Origin: Paenibacillus radicis (ex Gao et al. 2016)
GTDB lineage: Bacteria; Bacillota; Bacilli; Paenibacillales; Paenibacillaceae
Length of the DNA stretch: 64,000 nucleotides
Direction: 5' to 3'
Assembly: GCF_014641555.1 (NCBI RefSeq)
Contig: NZ_BMHY01000001.1
Location: 1,089,678 to 1,153,677 of the forward strand
Made by a program: the position numbers and the translations under genes. The number at the start of each line of letters is the position of its first letter. Position 1 is the stretch's first letter. The notes beneath the pieces were generated by a model, which searched no databases, was not told the origin of the DNA, and saw nothing but the letters and a program-made list of their open reading frames with translations. This document shows positions 7,783 to 17,008 of this stretch, in pieces.

Positions 7783-7839
7783 TGACTTCTGCCATTTATA
7801 CAATGGGCCGGCATGGGGAAAAGTAAAGGAAACATAATC

Positions 7840-8652
7840 ATGGAGAAGGGGAAGATGAAGATGAAAAAGGCAATGCTCCGTTCCTTCTGGATTGCGGCGT
7901 TTGTATTCGTATTATCGGTGGGGACGGCATTTGGCGCTTCGGGAGCTTTTCATTTCGGCTTCAAAAAAAGCGTAGACGGACAGCTGCCATCCATTAATGA
8001 AGAAGGATTCAAAGATATCGTAATGAAGCATGGCGCTATCTTTTTGGGCAATACGGAGCAAAAAGAACTGTATTTGACGTTTGACAACGGTTATGAGAAT
8101 GGATTTACGCCCCAAGTGCTTGATGTACTGAAAGAGAAGCAGGTGCCTGCGGTATTTTTCGTGACGGGGCATTACGTGAAGGATAAGCCGGATTTGGTGA
8201 GAAGAATGGCGGCTGAAGGACATTTGGTAGGGAATCATTCATGGAGCCACCCGGATATGACGCAGCTGTCGGCAGAGCAGATCCGGAGTGAATTGGAGAA
8301 GGTAAAGGAGAGTGTAACCGCATTGACCGGTCAGCCGGCAATGTCGTATTTAAGGCCGCCAAGAGGCATTTTTAACGACAATGTGCTTGCAGTAAGCAAG
8401 GATTCGGGGTATACGAACGTATTCTGGTCCGTTGCTTATAAGGATTGGGATGTGAACAGCCAAAAAGGCCCCTCCTACGCCTACGAGCAAGTCATGAAGC
8501 AGCTTCATCCTGGTGCAGTCATTTTACTGCACACGGTATCAAAGGATAATGCCGGGGCGCTCGGTGCGATTATAGAAGAGGCCAGAAGGCAGGGCTATGT
8601 GTTCAAAAGCTTAGATCAGATGGAGACTAAGACTTATGGGACTGAGCATTAA
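7840..8652 (+). CDS. pdaA: polysaccharide deacetylase, PdaA-type (delta-lactam biosynthetic de-N-acetylase)
   Basis: A 270-residue exported NodB-fold enzyme. Known PdaA removes the acetyl group from N-acetylmuramic acid to allow muramic delta-lactam formation in spore cortex. Visible: signal sequence ([25 protein letters not shown]), then the catalytic block [15 protein letters not shown] (Asp about residue 82, followed by the Asn that distinguishes PdaA from classic TFDDG enzymes), metal-binding [18 protein letters not shown] and [13 protein letters not shown] 7840 is preferred because AAAGGA lies nine bases upstream; ATG 7855 and 7861 are alternatives. Its 3' end overlaps the convergent aminotransferase gene by 26 bp. 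Confidence 0.88.
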   Translation: MEKGKMKMKKAMLRSFWIAAFVFVLSVGTAFGASGAFHFGFKKSVDGQLPSINEEGFKDIVMKHGAIFLGNTEQKELYLTFDNGYENGFTPQVLDVLKEKQVPAVFFVTGHYVKDKPDLVRRMAAEGHLVGNHSWSHPDMTQLSAEQIRSELEKVKESVTALTGQPAMSYLRPPRGIFNDNVLAVSKDSGYTNVFWSVAYKDWDVNSQKGPSYAYEQVMKQLHPGAVILLHTVSKDNAGALGAIIEEARRQGYVFKSLDQMETKTYGTEH

Positions 8653-9745
8653 CCGCTGATACGCCGGTTGCTTCCCGGTCGTCTAATGTAAGAATCCAGC
8701 CGAACGGATCCTCTACTGTCCCTTTTTGAATGCCAGTTAAATTGTCGTACAGTTTGGCGGACAGCTCGCCGGTCTCACCGTTGTTGATCGACAGCTTGTG
8801 ACCGAGCCAGAGCAATTCACCGATAGGCGAAATAACGGCGGCGGTTCCCGTTCCGAATGCTTCAACCAGGGAGCCGTTGCCATGCGCTTCAACAATCTCA
8901 TCGATCGAAAGCGCACGTTCCTCAACCGGAATATTCCAATGCTTCAGTAGTTGAATGATGGAATCGCGGGTAATGCCGTCCAAAATGCTGCCGTTCAGCG
9001 CTGGCGTTACAATCGTTCCGTTAATGTTGAAAAATACGTTCATGCTGCCTACTTCTTCGATATATTTCCGGTGAACGCCGTCCAGCCACAATACTTGCGA
9101 ACTGCCTTGCTTCGTGGCGTTCTCTTGCGCTTTCAATCCCGCCGCATAATTGCCGGCGGTTTTTGCGTTGCCAACGCCGCCTTTAACAGCTCGTACATAT
9201 TCGGATTCTACGAAAATTTTAACCGGGTGGATGCCCTCAGCATAATACGAACCGACAGGCGACATGATGATCATAAATTTATATTGCGTAGAAGGATTGA
9301 CGCCAAGCGCAGCTTCCGTTGCAATAATGAAGGGACGAATGTACAGTGAAGTGCCTTCTGCGGATGGAATCCATTCCCGGTCGGTCAGGATAAGCAGCTT
9401 AAGCGCTTCCAGTGCAAGCTCTTCGTCGAGATGCGGAATGCTGAGACGTTCATTGGAGCGGTTCAGCCGCTCGAAGTTTTTACGCGGACGAAACAGCCGG
9501 ATCGGGCCGTCTGCCGTTAAATAAGCTTTAAGTCCTTCGAATACAGTCTGGCCGTAATGGAAAACTTTTGCGGCAGGGTCAAGCGTGATCGGTTGATAAG
9601 GAACGACACGGGCGTCATGCCAGCCGATGGATGCGTCATAATCCAATATAACCATGTGGTCGGTATAGTATTTGCCGAAGCCTAGCTCAGACACTTCTGG
9701 CTTTTGCTTTTTATTTGTGGACAGTTCGATACGAATTGCGTTCAT
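8627..9745 (-). CDS. ilvE: branched-chain amino acid aminotransferase
   Basis: A 372-residue fold-type IV PLP enzyme, catalysing the last step of Leu/Ile/Val synthesis (or the first of degradation) with glutamate as amino donor. The length and the motifs [29 protein letters not shown] and [16 protein letters not shown] (PLP lysine at residue 195) place it with the long, eukaryote-like BCATs (YwaA/IlvK type). [18 protein letters not shown] and [12 protein letters not shown] are also conserved. It is monocistronic and divergent from a LysR gene, which may control it. No T-box leader is visible in the 114-bp intergenic region. Confidence 0.93.
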   Translation of the reverse strand: MNAIRIELSTNKKQKPEVSELGFGKYYTDHMVILDYDASIGWHDARVVPYQPITLDPAAKVFHYGQTVFEGLKAYLTADGPIRLFRPRKNFERLNRSNERLSIPHLDEELALEALKLLILTDREWIPSAEGTSLYIRPFIIATEAALGVNPSTQYKFMIIMSPVGSYYAEGIHPVKIFVESEYVRAVKGGVGNAKTAGNYAAGLKAQENATKQGSSQVLWLDGVHRKYIEEVGSMNVFFNINGTIVTPALNGSILDGITRDSIIQLLKHWNIPVEERALSIDEIVEAHGNGSLVEAFGTGTAAVISPIGELLWLGHKLSINNGETGELSAKLYDNLTGIQKGTVEDPFGWILTLDDREATGVSAVNAQSHKS

Positions 9746-9827
9746 CCCAACACATCTCCTCTGCGGATACTTAGTTGAATCGTAACATTACATTAGGTAT
9801 ATTAAAAATATCAGTTTTATCGGAGAG

Positions 9828-9846
9828 CCATACCTTATGGGTATGG
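9828..9846. promoter_or_regulatory. LysR-type binding site CCATACC-N5-GGTATGG
   Basis: A 19-bp palindrome containing ATAC-N7-GTAT, the T-N11-A form recognised by BenM/CatM-like LysR proteins. It lies between the divergent ilvE and lysR genes, immediately before the lysR start. Confidence 0.55.
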
Positions 9847-9859
9847 GGTGGAGGTAGAG

Positions 9860-10750
9860 ATGGATATTCGGCAGCTGCGTTACTTTTTGGCGATTGCAAA
9901 TGAAGGACAAATTACGAGAGCGGCCAAAGCGCTGAACATGGAGCAGCCTCCGCTTAGCAGGCAGTTGAAGCTAATGGAGGAAGAGCTTGGCGTCACGCTG
10001 TTTGACCGAAGCGGGAAAGGATTGCTGCTCACTCACGCGGGCGAATTGCTGCGGGATAAGGCGGAGCAGCTGCTTCATCAGTTTGGCGAGACGCTTAAAG
10101 AAGTGAAGGAACTGGACGAAGGCGTGCAAGGCGTGCTCGCTATTGGCTCTGTCGTTTCTTGCATTTCCTTGCTGCCGCCGACGATCGAGCGTTTCCGCAA
10201 GCTTTACCCGCAAGTTACGTTTAAAATCGCCGAAGGCGATCATTACTTGCTTGGCTCTCAGCTGGAACGCCGCAGCATTGAGCTGATCGTTGCGCGGCTG
10301 CCTTTGGAATCCTCTCCTGAGATGAAGCCGCTGTCTGTGCTGAAGCTGCCTTCCGACCCTTATGTAGCGGTCATGCCGGCGTCTTGGGTTGACGATCCGA
10401 CCAAGCATTCGATGAAGATGAGAGAGCTGGACGGGCTGCCGTTTCTTACGTTGAAAACAGACCGGACAACCGGCATGCATCATCAGGTTATGGTGGAAGC
10501 CAGATCGCACGGCTTCGAGCCGAAGGTCATTTGTGAATGCTCCAGCGTTGCTGTAATTATGGCGCTTGTAGCCGCAGGTATTGGTGCAACCGTCTTTCCG
10601 AAGTCCGTTATGGCTTCTTTCCCGCTGCCGACGATTAAGATGCTGACCATCGCCGATGCTGATTTTGAATCGGATGTCGGTATATTGTGGCTTAAGGACC
10701 GGTATTTATCCAAAAGCGCCCGGCATTTTATTGAGTTGTTTATGAATTGA
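9860..10750 (+). CDS. LysR family transcriptional regulator
   Basis: A 296-residue LysR-type regulator. The N-terminal winged HTH is MDIRQLRYFLAIANEGQITR, AAKALNMEQPPLSRQLKLME, ELGVTLFDRSGKGLLLTHAG; a linker helix and a two-lobed substrate-binding domain follow (from about residue 90: VLAIGSVVSCISLLPPTIER). The QPPLSRQL wording is shared with the CatR/BenM/CcpE-like subset. ATG 9860 has GGAGG five bases upstream; the longer GTG start overlaps that site. It is divergent from ilvE with the palindrome ATAC-N7-GTAT between them. Regulation of ilvE is possible but unproven. Confidence 0.88.
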   Translation: MDIRQLRYFLAIANEGQITRAAKALNMEQPPLSRQLKLMEEELGVTLFDRSGKGLLLTHAGELLRDKAEQLLHQFGETLKEVKELDEGVQGVLAIGSVVSCISLLPPTIERFRKLYPQVTFKIAEGDHYLLGSQLERRSIELIVARLPLESSPEMKPLSVLKLPSDPYVAVMPASWVDDPTKHSMKMRELDGLPFLTLKTDRTTGMHHQVMVEARSHGFEPKVICECSSVAVIMALVAAGIGATVFPKSVMASFPLPTIKMLTIADADFESDVGILWLKDRYLSKSARHFIELFMN

Positions 10751-10791
10751 TCAAGGTAAGAAGATTAAAGTATCAATGATGGAAATACGAA

Positions 10792-10838
10792 AAAGCGAAG
10801 CCGGGTTCAGGAAAATAACCAGCTTCGCTTTCTTTCTG
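10792..10838. terminator. bidirectional terminator between lysR and greA
   Basis: Arms AAAGCGAAGC (10792-10801) and GCTTCGCTTT (10822-10831) with a T-rich right flank and an A-rich left flank; suits both convergent genes. Confidence 0.65.
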
Positions 10839-10852
10839 TACTGCTGTAGGAA

Positions 10853-11320
10853 TTAAACTTTAATTTCGAGTAGTTCGTATTTAATATTGCCGACCGGAGC
10901 TGCAACGTTAATCGCATCACCGACCGATTTCCCGATCAAGGCAACGCCAAGCGGGCTTTCATACGATATTTTATTATCTAATACATCAGCTTCTGCAGGG
11001 CCGACGATTCGGTATTCAATTTTCTCTGCCATCTCAACGTCATTCAACACGACGATGGAGCCAATTTGTACCTTGGACGTACTGGAGCTTTCGACGACAC
11101 GGACTTTTTTCAGCATCCGTTCAATCGTCTGAATTCTCGTTTCCATAAACGCCTGATCGTCCTTGGCCGAGTGGTATTCGCTGTTTTCCTTCAGATCGCC
11201 ATAGCTGATCGCTACTTTAAGACGCTGCGCGAGCTCCGCCCGCTTGACTGTTTTGAGTTCCTCAAGTTCTTGCTCCAGCTTGGTCAAGCCTTCTGCGGTC
11301 AATAAAACTTCATTAGACAT
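10853..11320 (-). CDS. greA: transcription elongation factor GreA
   Basis: A 155-residue GreA. It inserts its N-terminal coiled coil into the RNA polymerase secondary channel and stimulates cleavage of backtracked RNA. The order is standard: MSNEVLLTAEGLTKLEQELE, the coiled coil with the acidic tip (SYGDLKENSEYHSAKDDQAF, where the D-x-x-E-N catalytic acids lie), then the FKBP-like C-terminal domain (QIGSIVVLNDVEMAEKIEYR and ISYESPLGVALIGKSVGD). ATG 11320 gives the usual MSNE-type start; TTG at 11329, closer to the AGGGG ribosome site, is an alternative that adds three residues. Monocistronic. Confidence 0.96.
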   Translation of the reverse strand: MSNEVLLTAEGLTKLEQELEELKTVKRAELAQRLKVAISYGDLKENSEYHSAKDDQAFMETRIQTIERMLKKVRVVESSSTSKVQIGSIVVLNDVEMAEKIEYRIVGPAEADVLDNKISYESPLGVALIGKSVGDAINVAAPVGNIKYELLEIKV

Positions 11321-11424
11321 ATGTTTCAAACAGCCCCTAACGTTTTAATAGATCAATCTTACACTAAAAAGCCCGGGGATGCGAAAAAGATTGAAAAAAG
11401 TTGTTTCCAATGATTGATATTTGT

Positions 11425-11463
11425 ATAAAAAAGCGATTGATCGGGGGTTCCGACCAATCGCTT
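11425..11463 (-). terminator. intrinsic terminator of the PhnB-like gene
   Basis: On the minus strand AAGCGATTG (11463-11455) pairs with CAATCGCTT (11439-11431) and is followed by a run of T. Confidence 0.65.
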
Positions 11464-11472
11464 GGGTTATGT

Positions 11473-11898
11473 TTATTTGTTTTCGTTGTCCTCATGGTTA
11501 ATTTGCCATTGAATGCCGAACTTGTCCGTCAGGTTGCCATACAATTGAGACCAGAACGTTTCTTGAAGTTCCATCCCGATCTTTCCGCCTTCTTTCAGCT
11601 TGTGAAACAGCGACTTCAACAGCTCGATATCCTTGCTGACGATTGCTAAGGTGATGTTGTTGCCAACCGTATGTGGCATACCCGGAAATACGTCGGAGAA
11701 CATGACATTGCTGCCCATAATGTTCAATCGCGTATGCATAACCAAGTCTTTCGCTTCCTCTGGAAGCGGATAGTTCGGATCGGGTGGCGTTTCTCCGAAA
11801 GTCATGATCGAAGGGGGTTCCGTTTCAAACACCTCTGCATAAAATTCGACCGCTTGACGGGTATTTCCGTTGAAATTCAGATAAACGTCAATTGACAT
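11473..11898 (-). CDS. VOC family protein, PhnB/glyoxalase-like
   Basis: A 141-residue vicinal-oxygen-chelate protein of the PhnB/YjdN (3-demethylubiquinone-9 methyltransferase-like) type. The signature start is MSIDVYLNFNGNTRQAVEFY, followed by AEVFETEPPSIMTFGETP, IMGSNVMFSDVFPGMPHTVG and the ending ETFWSQLYGNLTDKFGIQWQ, which strongly matches this group. Members form dimers, usually without a demonstrated enzymatic activity. ATG 11898 has GGGAG eight bases upstream; a GTG at 11907 is in frame but overlaps that site. Monocistronic with its own terminator. Biological role unknown. Confidence 0.85.
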   Translation of the reverse strand: MSIDVYLNFNGNTRQAVEFYAEVFETEPPSIMTFGETPPDPNYPLPEEAKDLVMHTRLNIMGSNVMFSDVFPGMPHTVGNNITLAIVSKDIELLKSLFHKLKEGGKIGMELQETFWSQLYGNLTDKFGIQWQINHEDNENK

Positions 11899-11907
11899 TC
11901 CATTCAC

Positions 11908-12234
11908 TCCCTGTCGTTAATTGGACTGGCACGCCTATTGTAGCATGTTCTAATGTCTATATCGAGTGCCCGGTGTTATTGTTGTCAAATCTTTAGAAAC
12001 TCATTTCTATAGTGCGGCTTATATTCGTGATCCTGAACAAAACGAAGGCAAAAATTTAGGCGATAGTGACAATATGATGCCAAGACGATTCCCAAAGCTT
12101 TAGCCGCCATATAATATGAAGCAAAGTCGTGTTAGATAATCTAACGTGTTTTCTGATTGGTGTAGCGATCATAACTGCTGCCTCATCATGTCCCGTTCCG
12201 CCCCTGAATGTCATTGTCGAAAGGTATGATGCGG
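11908..12234. other. intergenic region with promoter-like box and palindrome
   Basis: No convincing ORF. It contains TATAAT at 12110-12115 without a good -35, and the perfect 7+1+7 palindrome GTTAGATAATCTAAC at 12131-12145 directly downstream, i.e. where a repressor would block the flavoprotein gene. Confidence 0.4.
12131..12145. promoter_or_regulatory. palindromic operator GTTAGATAATCTAAC
   Basis: Perfect 15-bp palindrome about 16 bp after a TATAAT box and 90 bp before the flavoprotein start. Its size suits a TetR/MarR-type dimer; the protein is unknown. Confidence 0.45.
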
Positions 12235-13662
12235 ATGAGTTTGGAGCTTTTGAATGAGCGTGTGAAAAGGGATCTGGCTTATCTGGCCTATGGAGGTGCG
12301 AATTGGGTTCGTCCGGTGCGACATACTGAAGGGCATGTGTACGATGTTATTATTGTAGGAGGGGGGCAAAGCGGACTTGGCATCGCTTTTGGCCTGTTGC
12401 GTGAGCGCATAGCTAATATTTTGATCATAGACGAGAATAGCGAAGGTGAGGAGGGGCCGTGGGAAACTTATGCCCGTATGCGAACGCTTCGGACGCCCAA
12501 ACACTTAACCTCTGTAGACCTCGGCATTCCTTCGCTTACTTTCCGCGCTTGGTGGGAAGCACAGGCGGGTCCTGAGGGTTGGGATGCTATTGTGAAAATC
12601 CCGCGCGGCGATTGGATGGAATACTTGCGGTGGTATCGCAAAGTGCTGGATCTGCCACTTATAAATGAAGTGAGGCTGGAGCGAATCGAGCCATCGGGAG
12701 CTGGGGTGCATCACTTGCAAGTCAGTGGCAAGGGGGCGTTGTCAGAAACGCTGCTGGCAAGGAAGGTAGTGCTCGCTACGGGGATACAAGGCGGGGGCGA
12801 GTGGCATGTTCCAGATATGATCACTAATAACTTGCCTGAGCGTCTGTACGCTCACACCTCGTCGAGGATCGATTTCGAGAATTGGAGAGGAAAACGGATC
12901 GCGATATTGGGCGGCGGCGCCTCAGCCTTCGATAATGCGAGCTACGCATTGAGTGAGGGAGTGGCGGAGGTTCATGTGTTTGTCAGGCGCAAGGAGATGC
13001 CGCGGATTAATCCCATCCGCCAGATGGAAGCTTCAGGAATGATAGAGCGATACGCTGCCTTGTCCGATGCAGAAAAATATGCAGCGATGGTTCATTTTTT
13101 TCAGCATAATCAGCCTCCAACGAATGATACATTTGAACGAGCGGTTGCTTGGCCCGGCTTTCGCCTCCATTTGGGGACGCCATGGCTGAGCGTAAAGGAG
13201 GGCGACGGTGGCGTTCGGGTGAAGACGGCGGATGAGGAGCTTCATTATGATTTTCTCTTAATCAGCACCGGCCTCTTGACCGACCCGGCGCTTCGTCCCG
13301 AACTGCGGCAAGTGGAAGCTCATATTGCCCGATGGAGTGACCGGCACCGGGCTCCTGCAGGCATGAATAACCCGTTGCTGGATGCGCATCCTTATCTGAC
13401 GCCCGGTTTTGCGTTCACGAGCCGGACGGATGAAGGAGCGGCGCTGCTTCATGGATTATTCGCATTCAATTATTCCGCACTTATTAGCTGCGGTATTTCC
13501 GCATCGGCATTGTCCGGAATGAAATACGGCATACCGCGTATCGTTACGGCCATTGCGGACCAGCTCTTCTTGGATGACAGGGAGCAAATAATGGCCGATT
13601 ACTTGAGCTACGACGAGAAGGAATTTATTGGCGAGTGGCCGATAGCGGTAAAGAAAGCGTAA
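12235..13662 (+). CDS. FAD/NAD(P)-binding oxidoreductase (flavin monooxygenase-like)
   Basis: A 475-residue flavoprotein with two dinucleotide-binding folds: YDVIIVGGGQSGLGIAFGLL (FAD, glycines about residues 42-47, acidic strand end LIIDENSEGEEGP) and RIAILGGGASAFDNASYALS (NAD(P), about 226-228). GPWETYARMRTLRTPKHLTS and VVLATGIQGGGEWHVP resemble class B flavin-dependent monooxygenases and lysine/ornithine-hydroxylase-like proteins; the C-terminal half carries LLISTGLLTDPALRPELRQ. ATG 12235 follows an AAAGG ribosome site by ten bases; ATG 12208 lacks one. It stands alone, with a palindromic site upstream, so it is probably repressed by an unlinked regulator. Substrate unknown. Confidence 0.78.
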   Translation: MSLELLNERVKRDLAYLAYGGANWVRPVRHTEGHVYDVIIVGGGQSGLGIAFGLLRERIANILIIDENSEGEEGPWETYARMRTLRTPKHLTSVDLGIPSLTFRAWWEAQAGPEGWDAIVKIPRGDWMEYLRWYRKVLDLPLINEVRLERIEPSGAGVHHLQVSGKGALSETLLARKVVLATGIQGGGEWHVPDMITNNLPERLYAHTSSRIDFENWRGKRIAILGGGASAFDNASYALSEGVAEVHVFVRRKEMPRINPIRQMEASGMIERYAALSDAEKYAAMVHFFQHNQPPTNDTFERAVAWPGFRLHLGTPWLSVKEGDGGVRVKTADEELHYDFLLISTGLLTDPALRPELRQVEAHIARWSDRHRAPAGMNNPLLDAHPYLTPGFAFTSRTDEGAALLHGLFAFNYSALISCGISASALSGMKYGIPRIVTAIADQLFLDDREQIMADYLSYDEKEFIGEWPIAVKKA

Positions 13663-13704
13663 GGTATGATCGGGTCGCATGCTAATTCCGTAAGTAAATA
13701 AACC

Positions 13705-13749
13705 GAAAGCAAATGAACCGCATCCATAGGACGCGGTTCATTTGCTTTC
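13705..13749. terminator. terminator after the flavoprotein gene
   Basis: Perfect 17-bp arms (13705-13721 and 13733-13749; core AAAGCAAATGAACCGC) with an 11-nt loop, between convergent genes. Confidence 0.65.
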
Positions 13750-13811
13750 ATATGCGGGCGGGGATGAAAGGAGAAAGCCTTCATCACCCGTTTTTTTAAC
13801 GAGCGTTAACG

Positions 13812-16166
13812 TTAAGCAGGCTTATTCGTCTTCTTTTTAACGCTGCTGTTGTCCTGCGCATTCAGCGCAGAAATCAGCTTATCGCCTTCCACATCCAAGT
13901 TCGGCAGCAGGCGGTCCAGCCATTTTGGCAGCCACCATGCTTTATCTCCGAAGACCGCCATGACGGCTGGAACCAGCGTCATACGGACGATGAAAGCATC
14001 GATAAGTATGCCTGCAGCAAGCGCGAAGCCGATCTGTTTGATCATAGCATCCGGTGCGAAGATGAATCCGGCAAAGACGGATACCATGATGACAGCAGCA
14101 GCTAGAACGATGCGGCTAGCTAGGTCATAGCCGTGAACGACACTTTCTGTTCCTCTATGGCCATGCACATAAGACTCGCGCATCGAGCTGACAAGGAACA
14201 CTTGATAATCCATCGCCAGTCCGTACAGAATGCCAGTCACAAGAATAGGCATAAAGCTGAGCAGCGGGCCGCCAGTATCAAAGCCGAATAGGGAATGCAT
14301 CCATCCCCACTGGTAGACGGCTGTAGTAAGGCCAAACGTTGCGAGTATGCTGAGAATGAACCCAACCGTCGCTTTAATAGGAACAATAATCGAGCGGAAG
14401 ACGAGAAGCAGAATAATGATAGACAGAATGACGATGATGCCGACGTACAGAGGGAATGCCTCCGCTAACTTAGACGACATATCAATGTTAATTGCGGTAA
14501 AACCGGTCACGCCGAGCTTCATATCCAAATTTTTCGCAATGCTTGAATCAGCGGCACGCAGATCGTTGACCAGATCCTTCGTCGCAAGGTCGGTAGGTCC
14601 TGTTTTGGGGATAAGGCTAACAATGGCCATATCACCCGTTTTATTCACACCGATCAAAGAGACGAGCGAAACATTCTCATGCTTTTGAAGCTCTTGAACG
14701 AGACTGCCGAGTTTTTCAGGCGTAAATTTGTCGGAAGCGTTTTGCGGCTCGCCCACTAGAAGCAGAGGGCCGTTAAAGCCTTCTCCAAATCCTTTGGAAA
14801 TCGCATCATAACTTTGTCTAGCCGTCGTATCCAAGTTTGCTGAGGCGCCGGAAGGAATTCCGAGCTCCATTTTCGTAACCGGAATGGCTGCCGTGCCGAG
14901 CACGATGATGACTCCGATAATGATCAGCCAGCGGTATTTCACCGTTCCTTTAGCCCAGCGAATGGAAAACCCTTGTTTCGCTTTGGGGTCTGAGCTGCTT
15001 GCTTTCGTGCGGGCTTTGGGCGAACAAATTCGTTCACCGACAAATCCAAGCAGGGCAGGAAGCAGGGTCAAAGCGAGCAACACAGTGACGAATACGGTGA
15101 TACCCGCAACTATTGCCATTGTAGACAAGAACTCAATGCCGATGACAAGCATGCCGAATAAAGCAATAATAACGGTTAATCCGGCAAAAAATACGGCGCT
15201 GCCAGCTGTGCCCACAGCTCTTCCGGCTGCTTCGCGCGCACTTAATCCCTGATCCAGAATCATGCGGCGCTGACGGTTCACGATAAATAGGGAATAGTCG
15301 ATGCCGACAGCAAGACCAATCATGACAGCCAAGATCGGCGTAATGTCATTGATCGCAATGAATTTCGAGAAGGCGAATGCGCCGCCGATACTGATCGCTA
15401 CACCAAAAATAGCGGTAAGCAGCGGCAGGCCTGCAGCAACAACAGAACCGAGCGTAATAATAAGTACAACAGCTGCGACAAGAATCCCGATTGCTTCTGT
15501 GGAGCCTATGGCAGGTGTGCTTTTGAGCGTATCGCTAGGTATAGTTGTGATGCCCGAATTGTTCTGCTCGGCAGCCATCGCAGCGTCGATTACGGCGTCT
15601 GGAACGGATTTAGGCAGCGAAGCCTGTTGAACAGTAAATTGGAATTGGAATAGGGCAAGAGCTCCATCCGATGAGAGCAAGACGCCAGGTACAGGTACGC
15701 CATTTACCATCAAAGGCCCATAAGGAGGCATTTCCGCTGGGCTTGCCTGATTCGTCTCTGTACCTTGAGCAGATTGTGGGGCAGTAGCGCCCATCTGGCT
15801 AGCATCTGATGCTGAAAAACCAGCTTCCGCAGCCAATTTGGCAGGGTTAATCACATATTCTACATTATAAACGTCTTCAATAGCTTTCTGGATCAAAGCC
15901 AAACGTTCGGGTGTGTCCAGGCGCTCTCCGTCTGGAACCGTGAATGCAATACTGGCTTGTCCGCCAGATGCTTCTGGAAGCTCTTTCGTTAGCTGATCAA
16001 GTACCTTTTGCGATTCTGTGCCTGCAATTTTCATCTCAGAACTGGAATGTATGCCGTTGACTCCAATCAGGGTACCGACGATTCCAAGAATGACGATCCA
16101 TGCGATTAGAAATTGCCAGGGCTTGTCATAAGCTGATTTCCCTAATTTGTACAAAAACGTTGACAT
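13812..16166 (-). CDS. MMPL family RND transporter
   Basis: A 784-residue membrane transporter of the MMPL/RND type. The N-terminal cytoplasmic segment and TM1 (WQFLIAWIVILGIVGTLIGV) are followed by an extracytoplasmic loop of about 150 residues, then a block of five or so helices including ITPILAVMIGLAVGIDYSLF (the conserved G-x-x-x-D-Y of MMPL proton relay), a cytoplasmic loop, and a second repeat with PILVTGILYGLAMDYQVFLV, the matching D-Y. Such proteins export lipids, siderophores or drugs; YdfJ-like members are close. It follows a TetR gene by 53 bp on the same strand and is probably repressed by it. Confidence 0.9.
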   Translation of the reverse strand: MSTFLYKLGKSAYDKPWQFLIAWIVILGIVGTLIGVNGIHSSSEMKIAGTESQKVLDQLTKELPEASGGQASIAFTVPDGERLDTPERLALIQKAIEDVYNVEYVINPAKLAAEAGFSASDASQMGATAPQSAQGTETNQASPAEMPPYGPLMVNGVPVPGVLLSSDGALALFQFQFTVQQASLPKSVPDAVIDAAMAAEQNNSGITTIPSDTLKSTPAIGSTEAIGILVAAVVLIITLGSVVAAGLPLLTAIFGVAISIGGAFAFSKFIAINDITPILAVMIGLAVGIDYSLFIVNRQRRMILDQGLSAREAAGRAVGTAGSAVFFAGLTVIIALFGMLVIGIEFLSTMAIVAGITVFVTVLLALTLLPALLGFVGERICSPKARTKASSSDPKAKQGFSIRWAKGTVKYRWLIIIGVIIVLGTAAIPVTKMELGIPSGASANLDTTARQSYDAISKGFGEGFNGPLLLVGEPQNASDKFTPEKLGSLVQELQKHENVSLVSLIGVNKTGDMAIVSLIPKTGPTDLATKDLVNDLRAADSSIAKNLDMKLGVTGFTAINIDMSSKLAEAFPLYVGIIVILSIIILLLVFRSIIVPIKATVGFILSILATFGLTTAVYQWGWMHSLFGFDTGGPLLSFMPILVTGILYGLAMDYQVFLVSSMRESYVHGHRGTESVVHGYDLASRIVLAAAVIMVSVFAGFIFAPDAMIKQIGFALAAGILIDAFIVRMTLVPAVMAVFGDKAWWLPKWLDRLLPNLDVEGDKLISALNAQDNSSVKKKTNKPA

Positions 16167-16219
16167 GTAATGTTTCTCTCCTTTTGTATCGTGATGACTG
16201 GTAAGGATTGCTGGCTAGA

Positions 16220-16837
16220 CTAGAAGCCGTTTCGCAAATACTCGAACATCGCGTTCAAATATTGATCGAACGGAATCGCATCTGTCGGTTCAGCTTCTGT
16301 CTCTCCCGGCAGCAGGACATTAAGGCTGCCATCCAGTATGGGCACAAACGCTCCATAAACCGCGCCAGCTAGAAGATGTGTATATCCGGCTTTATAGCGT
16401 CCGCGAGTGAATGGTTCGAGTGCTTCTTGAGCGGATATTTGCAAGCCGCGGAACACACCCAGAATATAAGGCTCGAGCGTAGGATACTGTTTCGAGAGGG
16501 AGACGAACTGACGCAATTTAAGCAGAAACTCCCCGGTAAACTGCATCTTCATCAAGCTGTACAAAACATCAAGCGGTGTTGATTCTTGCGGCAAGCTCGT
16601 AATTAACTCGTCATATTCCTCTACACTCGTATAGGGGACGGCAACGGCAGCAACGGCTTCTTCTTTACAGGAGAAGTAGTTGGCGAACGTTCGTCTAGAA
16701 TAACCGGCCTGCTGTACGATGTCGTCAACAACGAAGCCATCCAAACCTTTTGCAAGCGCGAGTTCGAATGCAGCTTCGGATAAGGCAGATGCTGTGGCTT
16801 CTTTCTTCTTGTCACGCAAGGTTTGTTTAGCAATCAA
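16220..16837 (-). CDS. TetR family regulator of the MMPL exporter
   Basis: A 205-residue TetR-type regulator. The HTH occupies about residues 15-60: EAAFELALAKGLDGFVVDDI, VQQAGYSRRTFANYFSCKEE, the last being the recognition helix with the family Y-F signature. The C-terminal helical domain would bind an effector. The start is TTG 16837 (LIAKQTLRDKKKE), fixed by AAGGAGG eight bases upstream; the longer frame to 16939 reads through that site and is rejected. Operon with the MMPL gene. Upstream, GTTTGTTCGTAAAC (about 16877-16890) is an imperfect palindrome suitable as operator. Confidence 0.87.
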   Translation of the reverse strand: MIAKQTLRDKKKEATASALSEAAFELALAKGLDGFVVDDIVQQAGYSRRTFANYFSCKEEAVAAVAVPYTSVEEYDELITSLPQESTPLDVLYSLMKMQFTGEFLLKLRQFVSLSKQYPTLEPYILGVFRGLQISAQEALEPFTRGRYKAGYTHLLAGAVYGAFVPILDGSLNVLLPGETEAEPTDAIPFDQYLNAMFEYLRNGF

Positions 16838-16876
16838 TGAATATACCTCCTTATTCAATTCGTATAGATGGTAAAA

Positions 16877-16939
16877 GTTTGTTCGTAAACATCTGTCATT
16901 AATATCATTGCCCAAAATGCAAAGATGCACAATGGGCAA
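16877..16939. promoter_or_regulatory. tetR control region: imperfect palindrome plus TTGCCCA/TGGGCAA hairpin
   Basis: GTTTGTTCGTAAAC (16877-16890) is a possible TetR site. Next to it TTGCCCA (16908-16914) and TGGGCAA (16933-16939) form an inverted repeat with inner GCA/TGC pairs; on the + strand it is followed by a T run and so could also be a terminator, though no + strand gene ends there. Confidence 0.3.
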
Positions 16940-17008
16940 GTTTTTCGATATTGTGAACTTTACAATGAAACAATATCCGCAGACTGGTGTCTAGATAGGT
17001 GGAGGTGA

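Noticed and set aside
9746..9859. T-box or attenuator leader for ilvE
   Set aside because: The 114-bp gap is too short and lacks the T-box sequence and terminator; only the LysR palindrome is visible.
16838..16939. N-terminal extension of the TetR protein
   Set aside because: The frame reads through the AAGGAGG site of the real TTG start and adds sequence absent from the family.
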